DNA of 64,000 bases from Catenulispora sp. EB89 (GCF_041261445.1 NZ_JBGCCU010000003.1:62001-126000), one strand, 5' to 3'; shown: positions 43,180-56,545, counted from the first letter of the stretch. A program made the numbers and translations. Notes: generated by a model from the sequence alone, not told the origin.

Positions 43180-43338
43180 ATGGAGATATTCGGAACCACC
43201 GTCAAAGCGCGAGCCGTGCGGGCCGCCCTGGAGGATGTGGTGAAGCGCCACCGCCGCCAGGTGGGAATCGACATGCTCAAGTCCGGGGAACTCGTCATCG
43301 AGGACCGGAAAGCCGACACGGTAACGGACACCGCGTGA
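43180..43338 (+). pseudogene. VapB-like antitoxin remnant
   Basis: 52 codons from ATG 43180: [20 protein letters not shown] then [12 protein letters not shown], the helix-turn and C-terminal part of a VapB antitoxin. The ribbon strand normally found before this segment is missing upstream, where the frame continues without a start (NDEETLAE precedes). The stop overlaps the next reading frame by GTGA, the usual vapB-vapC coupling. Confidence 0.6.
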
Positions 43339-43511
43339 ACCATCGCACGGTCCTGTTCCTCGTGGACGACTCCGCGTTCGCCCGGTGGCGGCAGCCTTCA
43401 GCCGAGCGCGCTGCGGCCGCCTGGGAAGGGTCCCCGGGCGGCCGCTTCTGCTCGTCGTCGGATCGTCGTCGGGTCGCTGGCCCTAGAGCAGTTCCTCGAA
43501 GGGTTCGATGA
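43335..43511 (+). pseudogene. Truncated VapC (PIN-domain) toxin remnant
   Basis: Starts GTG 43335 with [20 protein letters not shown], the first strand and catalytic Asp of a PIN ribonuclease. After ~30 codons the sequence loses similarity and reads into the end of the convergent EthD gene, stopping at 43511. The rest of the domain (about 100 residues) is absent, so it cannot be active. Confidence 0.6.
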
Positions 43512-43806
43512 CCATGTTGCGGCAGGTCGCGTACACGGCCAGCTTGTCGACGTCGTCGGCGACCGCGCGGGCCTCCGGCGAGTCGATGCCGGCGCGCAGG
43601 TCCTCCATCGTGTCCCAGCGGAGCTCGGCGATGCGGAAGAAGGGCTCGCCGCGGACCGGGAGGGGGTTGTCGGTGATGGCGTAGGAGCGCAGCCCTGGGA
43701 TCTTGCGCGCCAGCGGGATGTGGATCTCGCGGTAGTGGCGCTCGAAGGCCTCGGGGTCGGACGGCCGCTCCCAGAAGACGAGGAAGCGGGCTGGGGTGGT
43801 GGTCAT
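43483..43806 (-). CDS. EthD-domain protein
   Basis: A 107-aa ferredoxin-like dimeric alpha-beta-barrel protein: ARFLVFWERPSDPEAFERHY, HIPLARKIPGLRSY and the conserved RIAELRWDTMEDLRAGI. EthD proteins accompany oxidative degradation systems, but the molecular role is unclear. It lies downstream of, and co-directional with, an ECF sigma gene, 55 bp away. Confidence 0.88.
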   Translation of the reverse strand: MTTTPARFLVFWERPSDPEAFERHYREIHIPLARKIPGLRSYAITDNPLPVRGEPFFRIAELRWDTMEDLRAGIDSPEARAVADDVDKLAVYATCRNMVIEPFEELL

Positions 43807-43861
43807 GGCGGGTCCTCTCGGTCGGTGTCTCGCCTCTACATACCGGCGGCACCGACCGGAC

Positions 43862-44779
<918 letters not shown>

Positions 44780-45393
44780 GAGGTCAGGCTACGCGGGAGG
44801 ACCGACAAGTACCGTGTCGGCATGACCGACACGGACTGCTGGCTGCACCCCGATGCGGAAGTACGCGAGTCGGAGATCGAGGGGCGCGGCCTGTTCGCAC
44901 AGGCGGCGATCGCGCGCGGGACCGTCGTGTCCCGGCTCGGCGGGCGCCTGGTGACGGAGGCGGAGCTGCGGGAGATCTTCCGCACCGCGGACACGTACGT
45001 CGACACGATCGCGGTGACCGAGGACCGCCACCTGGTCCTCCCGCCGCGCCGGCCCAACGGCTACGGGAACCACAGCTGCGACCCGAACCTGTGGTGGCAC
45101 GACGCGTACACGCTCGTCGCGCGCCGCGACATCGCGGCCGACGAGGAGCTGACGAACGACTATGGGACGTCGTCGGGGCTGCCGGACTTCCGGATGGACT
45201 GCCGGTGCGGCGCGGGGCTCTGCCGCGGCGTGATCACCGGGGATGACTGGCGGCGGCCCGAGTTGCGGGAGCGGTATGGGGAGCACTGGGTGCCGGTGCT
45301 GCTTGAGCGGATCAATGACAACAGGCCGGATGCCCTCGCGGACACCCGGCCTGTTCGTACTCACCTCACCGCGAACCAATCACCACGGACCGA

Positions 45394-48132
<2,739 letters not shown>

Positions 48133-48452
48133 GCAGATACTCCCTGACTGATCTGTGTGGCACACACCGCGGCGACGGCGGGACGGACTGAGGGGGTGTC
48201 CCGCCGCATGCCCTGACGCTGCGGAGCGTAGCGCGTCGGCCGGGCGTGTTCGCCAGGGCTATACCCGGATTCAAGCGTTTCGTTCCTGTGAGTCGCCTCA
48301 CCCGGACCGCGCACGTCACCCGTGCGGACGCCACGGGGAACCGCCGGGAATGAAAGTGCAGCAGGGTGTGCTGTGGGGGGCGATAGGTTAGTTGAAGCCT
48401 CAACCATGATCGCTCGGCGCGGACCCGCCCGAGCCCACCAGGAGGAAGAGTT
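48133..48452. promoter_or_regulatory. Divergent ppdK/YceI promoter region with CRP-like site
   Basis: This 320-bp gap holds TGTGAGTCGCCTCACC around 48287-48302, with the core GTGA-N6-TCAC (48288-48301) typical of CRP-type regulators, 156 bp before ppdK. A second inverted repeat GCACG-TCACC-CGTGC follows near 48307-48321. AGGAGGAAG precedes the YceI start. Confidence 0.4.
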
Positions 48453-49004
48453 ATGAGCACGGATTACGCGTCCCTGACCGGCGATTACACCTTTGACGTC
48501 GCGCACAGCACGGTCGGTTTCATCGCCCGGCACGCGATGGTCACCAAGGTGCGCGGGGGCTTCAACGAGTTCGAGGGCCAGATCCACATCGACGGCGCCA
48601 ACCCCGAGAAGAGCAGCGTCGAGGCCACGGTGAAGGTCGCCAGCGTCGACACCCGCAACGAGCAGCGCAACGGCCACCTGCTGTCCGGCGACTTCTTCGA
48701 GCAGGACAAGTTCCCGGAGATGACGTTCAAGTCCACCGGCGTCACCGTCAAGGGCGAGGACACCTTCGTCCTGCACGGCGACCTGACGGTCAAGGACGTC
48801 ACCAAGCCGGTCGAGTTCGACGTGGAGTTCCTCGGCACCACGGTGGACCCCTACGGCAACACGCGCGTCGGCTTCGAGGCCAAGACCACCGTGAGCCGCA
48901 AGGACTTCGGCATGACCTGGAACGCCGCGCTGGAGACCGGCGGCGTGCTGGTCAGCGACAAGATCCAGCTGGAGCTGGAGATCTCGGCGATCAAGAACAG
49001 CTGA
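48453..49004 (+). CDS. YceI-family lipid-binding protein
   Basis: A 183-aa lipocalin-like beta-barrel: YTFDVAHSTVGFIARHAMVT, RNEQRNGHLLSGDFFEQDKF, and GFEAKTTVSRKDFGMTWNAA. YceI proteins bind isoprenoid quinones or other long-chain lipids. No signal peptide, so it works in the cytoplasm. Strong ribosome site AGGAGGAAG. A T-rich terminator follows. Confidence 0.95.
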   Translation: MSTDYASLTGDYTFDVAHSTVGFIARHAMVTKVRGGFNEFEGQIHIDGANPEKSSVEATVKVASVDTRNEQRNGHLLSGDFFEQDKFPEMTFKSTGVTVKGEDTFVLHGDLTVKDVTKPVEFDVEFLGTTVDPYGNTRVGFEAKTTVSRKDFGMTWNAALETGGVLVSDKIQLELEISAIKNS

Positions 49005-49022
49005 ACCACCTGGTCGCCGAGG

Positions 49023-49066
49023 AGCGCCGGGACCGCCTGGAGGGTCCCGGCGCTCTTTTGTGTTTT
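49023..49066 (+). terminator. Rho-independent terminator with T-tract
   Basis: AGCGCCGGGACC (49023-49034) pairs perfectly with GGTCCCGGCGCT (49043-49054), followed by CTTTTGTGTTTT. It ends the YceI transcript and is the best classical terminator in the window. Confidence 0.93.
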
Positions 49067-49108
49067 CTGGCTTGTCCTGTCGGCGACGGGACGGGTCGGC
49101 GAGCGGTG

Positions 49109-50248
49109 TCAGCCGCCCGAGTCCTCCATCTCGGCGCCGGCCGGCACCGTGTCGTCGTCCCGGTCGTCGAGCCAGCCGTACGGCAGCGTGACCTTGCCCG
49201 GAGAGTTGGTCCGCCCCCGCGGCTTGCCGAGCGTGTCCGTCGGGAACGGCGTGGCCGGGTCCAGCTGCGCGAAGAAGCCGTCGAGCTCGGCCAGCGAGGA
49301 CGCCATCGCCAGGCCCCGGCGCACGTCGCCGCCGACCGGGAAGCCCTTGAGGTACCAGGCGACGTGCTTGCGGAAGTCCACGACGCCCTCGCGCTCGGTG
49401 CCGAGCCAGGAGGCGAGCAGTTCGGCGTGCCGGCGCATGGTGGCCATGACCTCGCCGAGGTCGGGCAGCTTGCGCTCGCTGCGGCCCTCGAACGCTGCCG
49501 CGAGATCCCCGAACAACCACGGCCGCCCAAGGCAGCCCCGCCCGACCACCACGCCGTCGGCGCCGGTCTGGCTCATCATGCGCAGCGCGTCGTCGGCCTC
49601 CCAGATGTCGCCGTTGCCCAGGACCGGGACCTCCAGCTCGTCCTTCAGCGCCTTGATCGCGGTCCAGTCGGCCTCGCCGCTGTAGCGCTGGGCGGCGGTG
49701 CGGCCGTGCAGCGCGACCCAGGCCGCGCCGGCGTCCTGGGCGATGCGGCCGGCCTCCAGGAAGGTGTGGTGCTCGTCGTCGATGCCGATGCGCATCTTGA
49801 CCGTGACCGGGATGCCGGCGGGGGCTGCGGCCTGGACCGCGGCCTCGACGATCTGGCCGAACAGCCGGCGCTTGTAGGGCAGGGCCGCGCCGCCGCCCTT
49901 GCGGGTGACGCGCGGAACCGGACATCCGAAGTTCATGTCCACGTGGTCGGCCAGGTCCTCGGCGGCGATCATCTCGACCGCCTTGCGGACTGTGACCGGA
50001 TCCACTCCGTACAGCTGGAGGCTGCGCGGCTTCTCGTCGCTTGCGAAGCTCACCATCCGCAAGGTCTTCTCGTTCCGCTCCACCAGGGCGCGGGTCATGA
50101 CCATCTCACAGACGTAGATCCCGGCCCCGTGCTCGCGGCAGAGCTGGCGAAACGCCACGTTGGTGATGCCGGCCATCGGCGCGAGCACCACGGGCGGCGC
50201 AACGGGCAGGGAGCCCAGAGTGAGGTTCTGTTTGTCTGGGGAAGTCAC
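49109..50248 (-). CDS. tRNA-dihydrouridine synthase
   Basis: A 379-aa FMN enzyme that reduces uridines in tRNA D-loops. Motifs: VVLAPMAGITNVAFR at the FMN site, the catalytic Cys in MNFGCPVPRVTRKGGG, and LHGRTAAQRYSG. It matches the actinobacterial DusB-type protein in length. GTG 50248 is used; its ribosome site is weak. Confidence 0.94.
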   Translation of the reverse strand: MTSPDKQNLTLGSLPVAPPVVLAPMAGITNVAFRQLCREHGAGIYVCEMVMTRALVERNEKTLRMVSFASDEKPRSLQLYGVDPVTVRKAVEMIAAEDLADHVDMNFGCPVPRVTRKGGGAALPYKRRLFGQIVEAAVQAAAPAGIPVTVKMRIGIDDEHHTFLEAGRIAQDAGAAWVALHGRTAAQRYSGEADWTAIKALKDELEVPVLGNGDIWEADDALRMMSQTGADGVVVGRGCLGRPWLFGDLAAAFEGRSERKLPDLGEVMATMRRHAELLASWLGTEREGVVDFRKHVAWYLKGFPVGGDVRRGLAMASSLAELDGFFAQLDPATPFPTDTLGKPRGRTNSPGKVTLPYGWLDDRDDDTVPAGAEMEDSGG

Positions 50249-50398
50249 CGTTCCAGGATCGCATAGCACGGCGGAGCACCCGTTCGGATATTCCAGTCGG
50301 CCTTCGGACAACCGGCCCGTTAGTCTGAACGTCATAAGGAAAGAGTTAAGAAACCGGCGGGGGGACCGCTGGAACAGCAGAACAGCGGGTGGGCGAGA

Positions 50399-51181
50399 GT
50401 GAGTGGAGAAGTGGTGAGAGCCAACCGCACCGACGGCAGCGGTGCGGAAGCGACCGGCCCGCGGGGGCGGGGGCCGGAGCGCGGGCGCGACAAACTGGCG
50501 ACCGGCCTGCTGGCCGGCGCACTGGGGGTCTTCATGGCGGTCGGGATCTCGGCGTGCAACACGAACCCGCACGCCGCGGACGTGCCGCCGCCGTCGACCG
50601 AGAACCAGCCGGCGGCCAACGGCCAGACGCCGAACACCGAGTCGAGTTCGCATCACAAGGCGCCGCCGAAGCCGGGCATACAGCTGCCGAACACGATCAA
50701 CGTGTTCTACGCGACCACCCCGGCGTTCCAGGACCTGACGCACCACATCGTGCTGTGGAACGCGACCCAGGCGTACAAGGCCGGCTACGTGGCGGCCTAC
50801 CAGCCGGCCGAGGCCGGCACCCCGGACCTGAAGCGCTACTGGACCGGCACCGGCTACCAGCAGGCGCACGCCTGGGCGCAGAACTGGATCGACCACAAGC
50901 AGCAGCCGGTGGGCTTCGCGGTGCTGTCCAAGGTGGTGGTGGAGAACCTCACCCCCGAGCAGGCCACCGTCGGCTTCTGCCAGGACCTGTCCGGCGTGGT
51001 GCGCGGCAACGTGCTGACCCACACCCCGGGCAAGGAGCTGCAGCCGAAGAACTCGCTCGGCGACCGGGTGGAGTACAGCATGGTGCCGACCGGGGTGAAG
51101 GGGCAGTGGCAGGTGAACGGGGAGTCGATCGCGCACGCGTCGGCGCTGTGCCCGCCGCCTTCGGAGAAGCACCACCACTGA
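50399..51181 (+). CDS. Putative lipoprotein, actinobacterial conserved
   Basis: A 260-aa envelope protein with a cytoplasmic Arg-rich N-terminus, a hydrophobic segment ending in a lipobox-like cysteine (FMAVGISACNT), and a Pro/Ser-rich linker. The remaining domain contains HHIVLWNATQAYKAGY and GFCQDLSGVVRG. Function unknown. GTG 50399 is used, but GTG 50411 and 50414 sit behind GGAG and may be the real start. Confidence 0.75.
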   Translation: MSGEVVRANRTDGSGAEATGPRGRGPERGRDKLATGLLAGALGVFMAVGISACNTNPHAADVPPPSTENQPAANGQTPNTESSSHHKAPPKPGIQLPNTINVFYATTPAFQDLTHHIVLWNATQAYKAGYVAAYQPAEAGTPDLKRYWTGTGYQQAHAWAQNWIDHKQQPVGFAVLSKVVVENLTPEQATVGFCQDLSGVVRGNVLTHTPGKELQPKNSLGDRVEYSMVPTGVKGQWQVNGESIAHASALCPPPSEKHHH

Positions 51182-51200
51182 GCTCATCCGGCGCCGGACG

Positions 51201-51240
51201 CGCTGAAGGGGTGGGCCCCGCGGGGCCCACCCCTTCAGCG
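51201..51240. terminator. Perfect 40-bp palindromic terminator
   Basis: CGCTGAAGGGGTGGGCCCCG (51201-51220) followed directly by its exact reverse complement (51221-51240). It separates the convergent lipoprotein and glyS genes, serving both. Confidence 0.93.
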
Positions 51241-51259
51241 TTCGAACAGGCTTCGAGCC

Positions 51260-52642
51260 TCAGGCCCCGATGAGCCGGGCCGCGAGGTAGCCCTCGACCT
51301 GGTCCAGGGCGACCCGCTGCTGCTCCATCGAGTCCCGCTCGCGCACGGTCACGGCCTGGTCTTCGAGGGTGTCGAAGTCCACCGTGATGCAGAACGGCGT
51401 GCCGATCTCGTCCTGGCGGCGGTAGCGGCGGCCGATGGCCCCGGCGTCGTCGAACTCGACGTTCCAGTTCTTCCGCAGCAGCTGCGCCAGGTCGCGGGCC
51501 TTGGGCGAGAGGTCCGCGTTGCGGGACAGCGGCAGGACCGCGGCCTTGACCGGGGACAGGCGCTTGTCCAGGCGCAGGACCTTGCGGACCTCCATCTGGC
51601 CCTTGGCGTTCGGGGCCTCGTCCTCGGCGTAGGCGTCGAGCAGGAACGCGAGCATGCCGCGGTTCACACCGGCCGCCGGCTCGACCACGAACGGCGTCCA
51701 GCGCTCGCCGGTCTCCTGCTCCAGCTGGGAGAAGTCCTCGCCGGAGTGCTTGGCGTGCGTGGACAGGTCGAAGTCGGTGCGGTTGGCGACGCCCTCGAGC
51801 TCGGAGAACTCCTGGCCGCCGAAGTTGAACCGGTACTCGATGTCGACGGTGCGCTTGGAGTAGTGCGACAGCTTCTCGGTCGGGTGCTCGAAGAACCGCA
51901 GGTTCTCAGGACGCAGACCCAGGTCGGTCCACCAGTTGTAGCGCTCGTTGAGCCAGTACTCGAACCACTCCTCGTCCTCGCCGGGCTTGACGAAGAACTC
52001 CATCTCCATCTGCTCGAACTCGCGGGTCCGGAAGATGAAGTTGCCCGGCGTGATCTCGTTGCGGAAGGACTTGCCGATCTGGCCGATGCCGAACGGCGGC
52101 TTCTTGCGGGAGGCGTCGCGGACCGTCTTGTAGGACACGAAGATGCCCTGCGCGGTCTCCGGACGCAGGTAGGCCAGGCCCGCCTCGTCCATGGTGACGC
52201 CCAGGTGGGTCTGGAGCATCAGGTTGAACACCTTGGGCTCGGTGAACGTGCCCTTGTTGCCGCAGTTCGGGCAGTTGATGTCGGCCAGCCCGCGCTCGGG
52301 GGCCCGGTTGTGCTTGGCCTCGTAGGCCTCGATGAGGTGGTCCTCGCGGAAGCGCTTGTGACAGGACTGGCACTCGGTCAGCGGGTCCGTGAACTCCTTG
52401 ACGTGGCCCGAGGCCTCCCACACCTCGCGGGCCAGGATGACCGAGGAGTCCAGGCCGACGACGTCCTCCCGGCCGGTGACCATGGCCTTCCACCACTGGC
52501 GCTTGATGTTCTCCTTCAGCTCCACGCCGAGCGGCCCGTAGTCATAGGCGGCACGCGTACCGCCGTAGATCTCGCTGGAGGGGAAGACGAAGCCTCGGCT
52601 CTTCGCGAGCCGGACGATGGTCTCGATCTTGTCGGCGGCCAC
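51260..52642 (-). CDS. glyS: Glycyl-tRNA synthetase (alpha2 type)
   Basis: A 460-aa class II synthetase that charges tRNA-Gly. It shows [13 protein letters not shown], a zinc-binding CQSC/CPNC pair, motif 2 in [20 protein letters not shown], and the anticodon-binding C-terminal domain. GTG 52642 gives the N-terminus [12 protein letters not shown] usual for actinobacteria and the usual length; GTG 52666 would add eight residues. Confidence 0.96.
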   Translation of the reverse strand: MAADKIETIVRLAKSRGFVFPSSEIYGGTRAAYDYGPLGVELKENIKRQWWKAMVTGREDVVGLDSSVILAREVWEASGHVKEFTDPLTECQSCHKRFREDHLIEAYEAKHNRAPERGLADINCPNCGNKGTFTEPKVFNLMLQTHLGVTMDEAGLAYLRPETAQGIFVSYKTVRDASRKKPPFGIGQIGKSFRNEITPGNFIFRTREFEQMEMEFFVKPGEDEEWFEYWLNERYNWWTDLGLRPENLRFFEHPTEKLSHYSKRTVDIEYRFNFGGQEFSELEGVANRTDFDLSTHAKHSGEDFSQLEQETGERWTPFVVEPAAGVNRGMLAFLLDAYAEDEAPNAKGQMEVRKVLRLDKRLSPVKAAVLPLSRNADLSPKARDLAQLLRKNWNVEFDDAGAIGRRYRRQDEIGTPFCITVDFDTLEDQAVTVRERDSMEQQRVALDQVEGYLAARLIGA

Positions 52643-52953
52643 AGTCGCTCTCTTTCGTGTTGCCACCGCATCCACGGTGGCGAAGCCCGGCCGGATGCCG
52701 GGTTTCGGATGATGGCCCAGCTTAGCGGGTCCGCGGGGGTGATTCTGAATGGTTTCCGGCGCAGGTCGCGGTGGGGGTATCGGGGGGTGGGGCACGCGTC
52801 GGCGGATGGCGCGCGGCGGATGGTTCGGCGCGTGGCCGGGGGCGATCCGGGTCGATCGGGATCTATCGGCGCCGAGGGCGGCCCGGGCTGCCGCGACCCG
52901 TGTGCTGATCGTGAGAATTGACAATCATTTTCATTTTCAGCGACCATGATCCC
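52643..52953. promoter_or_regulatory. Divergent glyS/zinc-transport intergenic region
   Basis: This 311-bp gap holds the glyS promoter on the left and, at the right end, the Zur box described separately. Apart from that I see no gene or strong repeat. Confidence 0.5.
52919..52933. promoter_or_regulatory. Zur box
   Basis: TGACAATCATTTTCA is a 7-1-7 inverted repeat with one mismatch to the actinobacterial Zur consensus (TGAAAAT-N-ATTTTCA). It ends 20 bp before the zinc-binding lipoprotein start, where bound Zur would block transcription. The Zur gene itself is 3 kb downstream. Confidence 0.8.
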
Positions 52954-53901
52954 ATGCCGTTCCGCACCGCCGGGTCCCGCCGCCTGCGGCGCCCGGCTGC
53001 CGCCGTGTCGGCTCTGGCGACGGTGCTCGTGATGGCGCTCGTGCTCAGCGGATGTGTGAAGCAGTCGGACCGGTCCTCCGGAGACACCGGCCGGCTGGAC
53101 GTCGTGGCCGGCTTCTACCCCTTCGCGTACCTCGCCGAGCAGATCGGCGGCGGGCACGTGAGCGTGCGGAACCTCACCAGGCCCGGGGCCGAGCCGCACG
53201 ACCTGGAGCTGACCCCGTCGCAGGTCGGCGCGGTGAGCAAGGCGGACCTGGCGATCTACGAGAAGGGGCTGCAACCGGCCGTGGACTCCGCGATCGCGCA
53301 GAACAAGCCCAAGGCGGCCCTGGACACCGCGACTGTGGTGCGCCTGGAGAACCACGGCGACCTCGGCGAGGGCAACGCGCACAGCGCCGACCCGCACGTC
53401 TGGCTGGACCCGGTCGACTTCGCGAAGATCGCCGACGCGGTCTCGGCGAAGCTCCAGCAGATCGACCCGGCCCACGCCGCCGACTACCAGGCGAACCAAG
53501 CCGCGCTGGACGGCCGGCTGGCGGCCCTGGACGCCGACTACCGCGCGGGGCTGGCGCACTGCGTGCGCAAGGACGTCGTCACCAGCCACGCCGCCTTCGG
53601 CTACCTCGCCGAGCGCTACGGCCTGGTCCAGGTGCCGATCGCGGGGCTGTCGCCGGACGACGAGCCGAGCGCGGCCCACCTCGCGAAGATCCAGCACCTG
53701 ATCAAGACTGAGGGCGTGACCACGGTCTTCTTCGAGACCCTGGCCAGCCCCAAGACCGCGCGGACGCTGGCGGCGGACACCGGGACCAAGGCCGCGGTGC
53801 TCGACCCGATCGAGGGCGTCAAGGACCCCTCGACGCAGGACTACTTCTCGATCATGCGCGACAACCTGGCGGCGCTGCGCACGGCGCTGGGGTGCTCGTG
53901 A
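52954..53901 (+). CDS. znuA: Zinc ABC transporter substrate-binding lipoprotein
   Basis: A 315-aa cluster A-I metal-binding protein. It has a lipoprotein signal (LATVLVMALVLSGCVK), metal-ligand histidines in AEPHDLELTP, SADPHVWLDP and VTSHAAFGYLA, and a C-terminal acidic ligand near EGVKDPSTQDYFSIM. The His-rich loop is short (ENHGDLGEGNAH). It captures Zn2+ outside the membrane for the next two genes. ATG 52954 is used; the longer frame to 52918 would overlap the Zur box. Confidence 0.93.
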   Translation: MPFRTAGSRRLRRPAAAVSALATVLVMALVLSGCVKQSDRSSGDTGRLDVVAGFYPFAYLAEQIGGGHVSVRNLTRPGAEPHDLELTPSQVGAVSKADLAIYEKGLQPAVDSAIAQNKPKAALDTATVVRLENHGDLGEGNAHSADPHVWLDPVDFAKIADAVSAKLQQIDPAHAADYQANQAALDGRLAALDADYRAGLAHCVRKDVVTSHAAFGYLAERYGLVQVPIAGLSPDDEPSAAHLAKIQHLIKTEGVTTVFFETLASPKTARTLAADTGTKAAVLDPIEGVKDPSTQDYFSIMRDNLAALRTALGCS

Positions 53902-54881
53902 TGGCGCGGCGCCGGGCTTGGGCCCGGACTTCGGCTTGGGCGCCGGGCGGGAGTGGCGCTCGCGACGGCAGTCGCGGTCGGGCTCGCGGACGCGGGCGCG
54001 GGCGCGCCACGGCGGCGGTGTCGGCGACGACGGTCGCGGTCAGCGCACCGGACGAAACCCCGGCGCCGGTGGTGGCCGCGCACGCGGTGACCGTCTCGCT
54101 CGGCGGCCGCCGGATCCTGCACGGCGTGGACCTGGAGGTACCCGGCGGCCAGACGGTCGCGCTGCTGGGGGCGAACGGCTCGGGCAAGTCCACCCTGGTC
54201 AAGACCATCGTCGGCCTGTACCCGGTGGACGGCGGCCGCGTCGACCTGTTCGGCACCCCGCTGCCGGAGTTCAAAGCGTGGCAGCGGGTCGGCTACGTAC
54301 CGCAGCGCACCACGGCCGCGGCCGGCGTCCCGGCGACGGTCGGCGAGGTGGTGGCCTCCGGCCTGCTCAGCCCGCGCGGCTGGGTGAACCGCCGCACCCG
54401 CGGCGACCGCGGCGCCATCCGTGAAGCCCTGGCCACGGTCGGCATGCTGGAACGGATCGGCGACCCGGTGGCCTCCCTGTCCGGCGGCCAGCAGCAGCGG
54501 GTGCTGATCGCCCGCGCCCTGGCCCGCCGCCCCGACCTGCTGATCATGGACGAGCCGATGGCCGGCGTGGACCTGGTGAGCCAGCAGGCCTTCGCCGACA
54601 CCCTGGCCGACCTGTCCTCGCACGGCACCACGATCCTGCTGGTCCTGCACGAACTGGGCCCCCTGGCGCCGCTCATCGACCGCACGGTGGTCCTGCGCGC
54701 CGGCACCGTCCGCTACGACGGCGCGCCGATCGAGCACGGCGAGCCCGACCCGGCCCACGGCCAACCCGGCCACGAACACGTGCACCCGCATGCCGCACCC
54801 GACGAGGTGCCGGGGACGCCGGAGTGCCCGCCGGGGCACGCTCCGGTGGAGGCGCTGACGCGGAGGGAGGGCGCCGAGTGA
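53901..54881 (+). CDS. znuC: Zinc ABC transporter ATP-binding protein
   Basis: A 326-aa ATPase with Walker A GANGSGKST, the signature LSGGQQQRV and Walker B LLIMDEPMAGVD. It energises zinc uptake. The first ~45 residues are Arg/Gly-rich and unlike the family, so translation may start later (GTG near VSATTVAVSAP). The C-terminal tail is His-rich (HGEPDPAHGQPGHEHVHPHA) and probably binds zinc. Start ATG 53901 overlaps the previous stop (TGATG). Confidence 0.93.
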   Translation: MARRRAWARTSAWAPGGSGARDGSRGRARGRGRGRATAAVSATTVAVSAPDETPAPVVAAHAVTVSLGGRRILHGVDLEVPGGQTVALLGANGSGKSTLVKTIVGLYPVDGGRVDLFGTPLPEFKAWQRVGYVPQRTTAAAGVPATVGEVVASGLLSPRGWVNRRTRGDRGAIREALATVGMLERIGDPVASLSGGQQQRVLIARALARRPDLLIMDEPMAGVDLVSQQAFADTLADLSSHGTTILLVLHELGPLAPLIDRTVVLRAGTVRYDGAPIEHGEPDPAHGQPGHEHVHPHAAPDEVPGTPECPPGHAPVEALTRREGAE

Positions 54882-55086
54882 TTACGCTCACTGGTGGGCG
54901 GTATGCCGCCGCGCTCACGACAACAGCGCAGCCCACAAACACGACGCCGCTGCCGACCGCACCGCACATCGCGCTGCCGACCTCGCGATCCTCCGCGCGC
55001 CGCACCGAATCAATGTCCGCATCAATGTCCGCGCCGTCGACCATCACAACAGTTCCCACCCGCCCCACCCCGAAGGCAGGCCCCGC

Positions 55087-55992
55087 ATGCTGAGCGACAC
55101 CATCTTCAGCCTGCCCTTCATGCAGCGCGCCTTCCTCGCCGCCTTCGCCATCGGCCTGGCCGCGCCGGCCATCGGCACGTACCTGGTGCAGCGGCGGCTC
55201 GCGCTCATGGGCGACGGGCTCGGGCACGTCGCGCTCACCGGTGTCGGGTTGGGCCTGGTCACCAACACCTCGCCGGTGTGGGGGGCGGTGCTGGTGGCGG
55301 TGGCCGGGGCGGCGGCCGTGGAGCTCATCCGGGAGCGGGCCAAGGCCAGCGGGGATGTGGCGCTGGCGATGCTCTTCTATGGCGGGCTGGCCGGCGGGTC
55401 GATGTTGATCTCGGTGTCCGGCGGGAACGCGAACCTGAACTCGTACTTGTTCGGGTCGATCCTGTCCACGTCGGTCGGGGATGTGTGGGCGATCGCGGCG
55501 CTGGCCGTCGGGGTGCTGCTGGTAACACTCGGGCTGCGCCGTGCGTTGTTCGCTGTGTGCCAGGACGAGGAGTTCGCGCGGGTGGCGGGCTTGCCGGTGC
55601 GGGCGCTGAACCTGCTGCTGGCCGTGACCACCGCGGTGACGGTGACCGTGGGCATGCGCGTGGTCGGGGTGCTCATGGTCAGTGCGCTGATGGTGGTGCC
55701 GGTGGCGGCCGCGCAGCAGCTGACGCGGGCTTTCGCCGCCACGATGGGGGCGGCCATGGTGGTCGGGGTCGGGGCCGCGTTCTCCGGCGTCACCATGTCG
55801 TACTACGCGGACACGCCGCCCGGCGCGTCGATCGTGCTCATCGCGATAGCGGTGTTCCTGGCCGCCAGCGTGGGCGCCGGCCTGGTGCGGCGCAGCCGGG
55901 GACGCGGCGGGGCGCGGGCCCGGCCGCGGGCGCCGGGCGCCGACCCCGCGACCGAACAAGAGGTCGGAACCGTCCCGAGCCTGCCACAATGA
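55087..55992 (+). CDS. znuB: Zinc ABC transporter permease
   Basis: A 301-aa inner-membrane protein of the ABC-3 family with about eight helices, including the conserved MGDGLGHVALTGVGLGLV and GVLMVSALMVVPVAAAQQL. It forms the channel of the Znu system. The 205-bp gap before it (54882-55086) carries only a weak open frame with no clear gene. The C-terminal tail is Arg/Gly-rich. Confidence 0.93.
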   Translation: MLSDTIFSLPFMQRAFLAAFAIGLAAPAIGTYLVQRRLALMGDGLGHVALTGVGLGLVTNTSPVWGAVLVAVAGAAAVELIRERAKASGDVALAMLFYGGLAGGSMLISVSGGNANLNSYLFGSILSTSVGDVWAIAALAVGVLLVTLGLRRALFAVCQDEEFARVAGLPVRALNLLLAVTTAVTVTVGMRVVGVLMVSALMVVPVAAAQQLTRAFAATMGAAMVVGVGAAFSGVTMSYYADTPPGASIVLIAIAVFLAASVGAGLVRRSRGRGGARARPRAPGADPATEQEVGTVPSLPQ

Positions 55993-56104
55993 CATCGGGC
56001 CGGACATCCGGCGCCCCGCGAACCGCACGAACCGCACATGCCGCACCAGCCGCACCACCGCCGAGACCGCGTCGATCCGCACGCCAACCGCTAGGAGAAG
56101 GACA

Positions 56105-56545
56105 GTGAGTACCGCAGACACCTCCGGCGACCACCACGGCGACAGCGGCCGGGGCCTGCCCGCCCAGGGCCGCTCCACCCGCCAGCGGTCGGCGGTCGCG
56201 GCGCTGCTGGACGAGGTCGACGACTTCCGCAGCGCCCAGGACCTGCACGACCTGCTCAAGCAGCGCGGCGAGTCGGTCGGCCTGACCACGGTCTACCGCG
56301 CCCTGCAGTCCCTGGCCGACGCCGGCGAGGTGGACGTGCTGCGCACCGGCGACCGCGAGGTGATCTACCGGCGCTGCTCGACCCCGCGGCACCACCACCA
56401 CCTGGTGTGCCGGGAGTGCGGCAAGACCGTCGAGGTCGAGGGCCCGGCCGTGGTGGAGAGCTGGGCCGCGCGGGTGGCCGCCGAGCACGGCTACTCCGAC
56501 GTGTCGCACACGCTGGAGATCTTCGGGACCTGCGGAGACCACTGA
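56105..56545 (+). CDS. zur: Zinc uptake regulator (Fur family)
   Basis: A 146-aa zinc-sensing repressor. The winged helix covers QGRSTRQRSAVAALLDEV to TTVYRALQSLADAG; the dimer zinc site uses CRECGK and the late Cys in FGTCGDH, where the usual second Cys is replaced by Asp-His. HHHHLVCREC marks the sensor site. It sits behind znuABC and should repress it through the box at 52919. GTG 56105 has GGAGAAGG upstream. Confidence 0.93.
   Translation: MSTADTSGDHHGDSGRGLPAQGRSTRQRSAVAALLDEVDDFRSAQDLHDLLKQRGESVGLTTVYRALQSLADAGEVDVLRTGDREVIYRRCSTPRHHHHLVCRECGKTVEVEGPAVVESWAARVAAEHGYSDVSHTLEIFGTCGDH

Noticed and set aside
54878-55093. Small frame MITLTGGRYAAALTTTAQP between znuC and znuB
   Set aside because: No ribosome site of its own beyond the znuC end, low-complexity Thr/Ser/Pro content and overlap with the znuB start; not supported as a gene.
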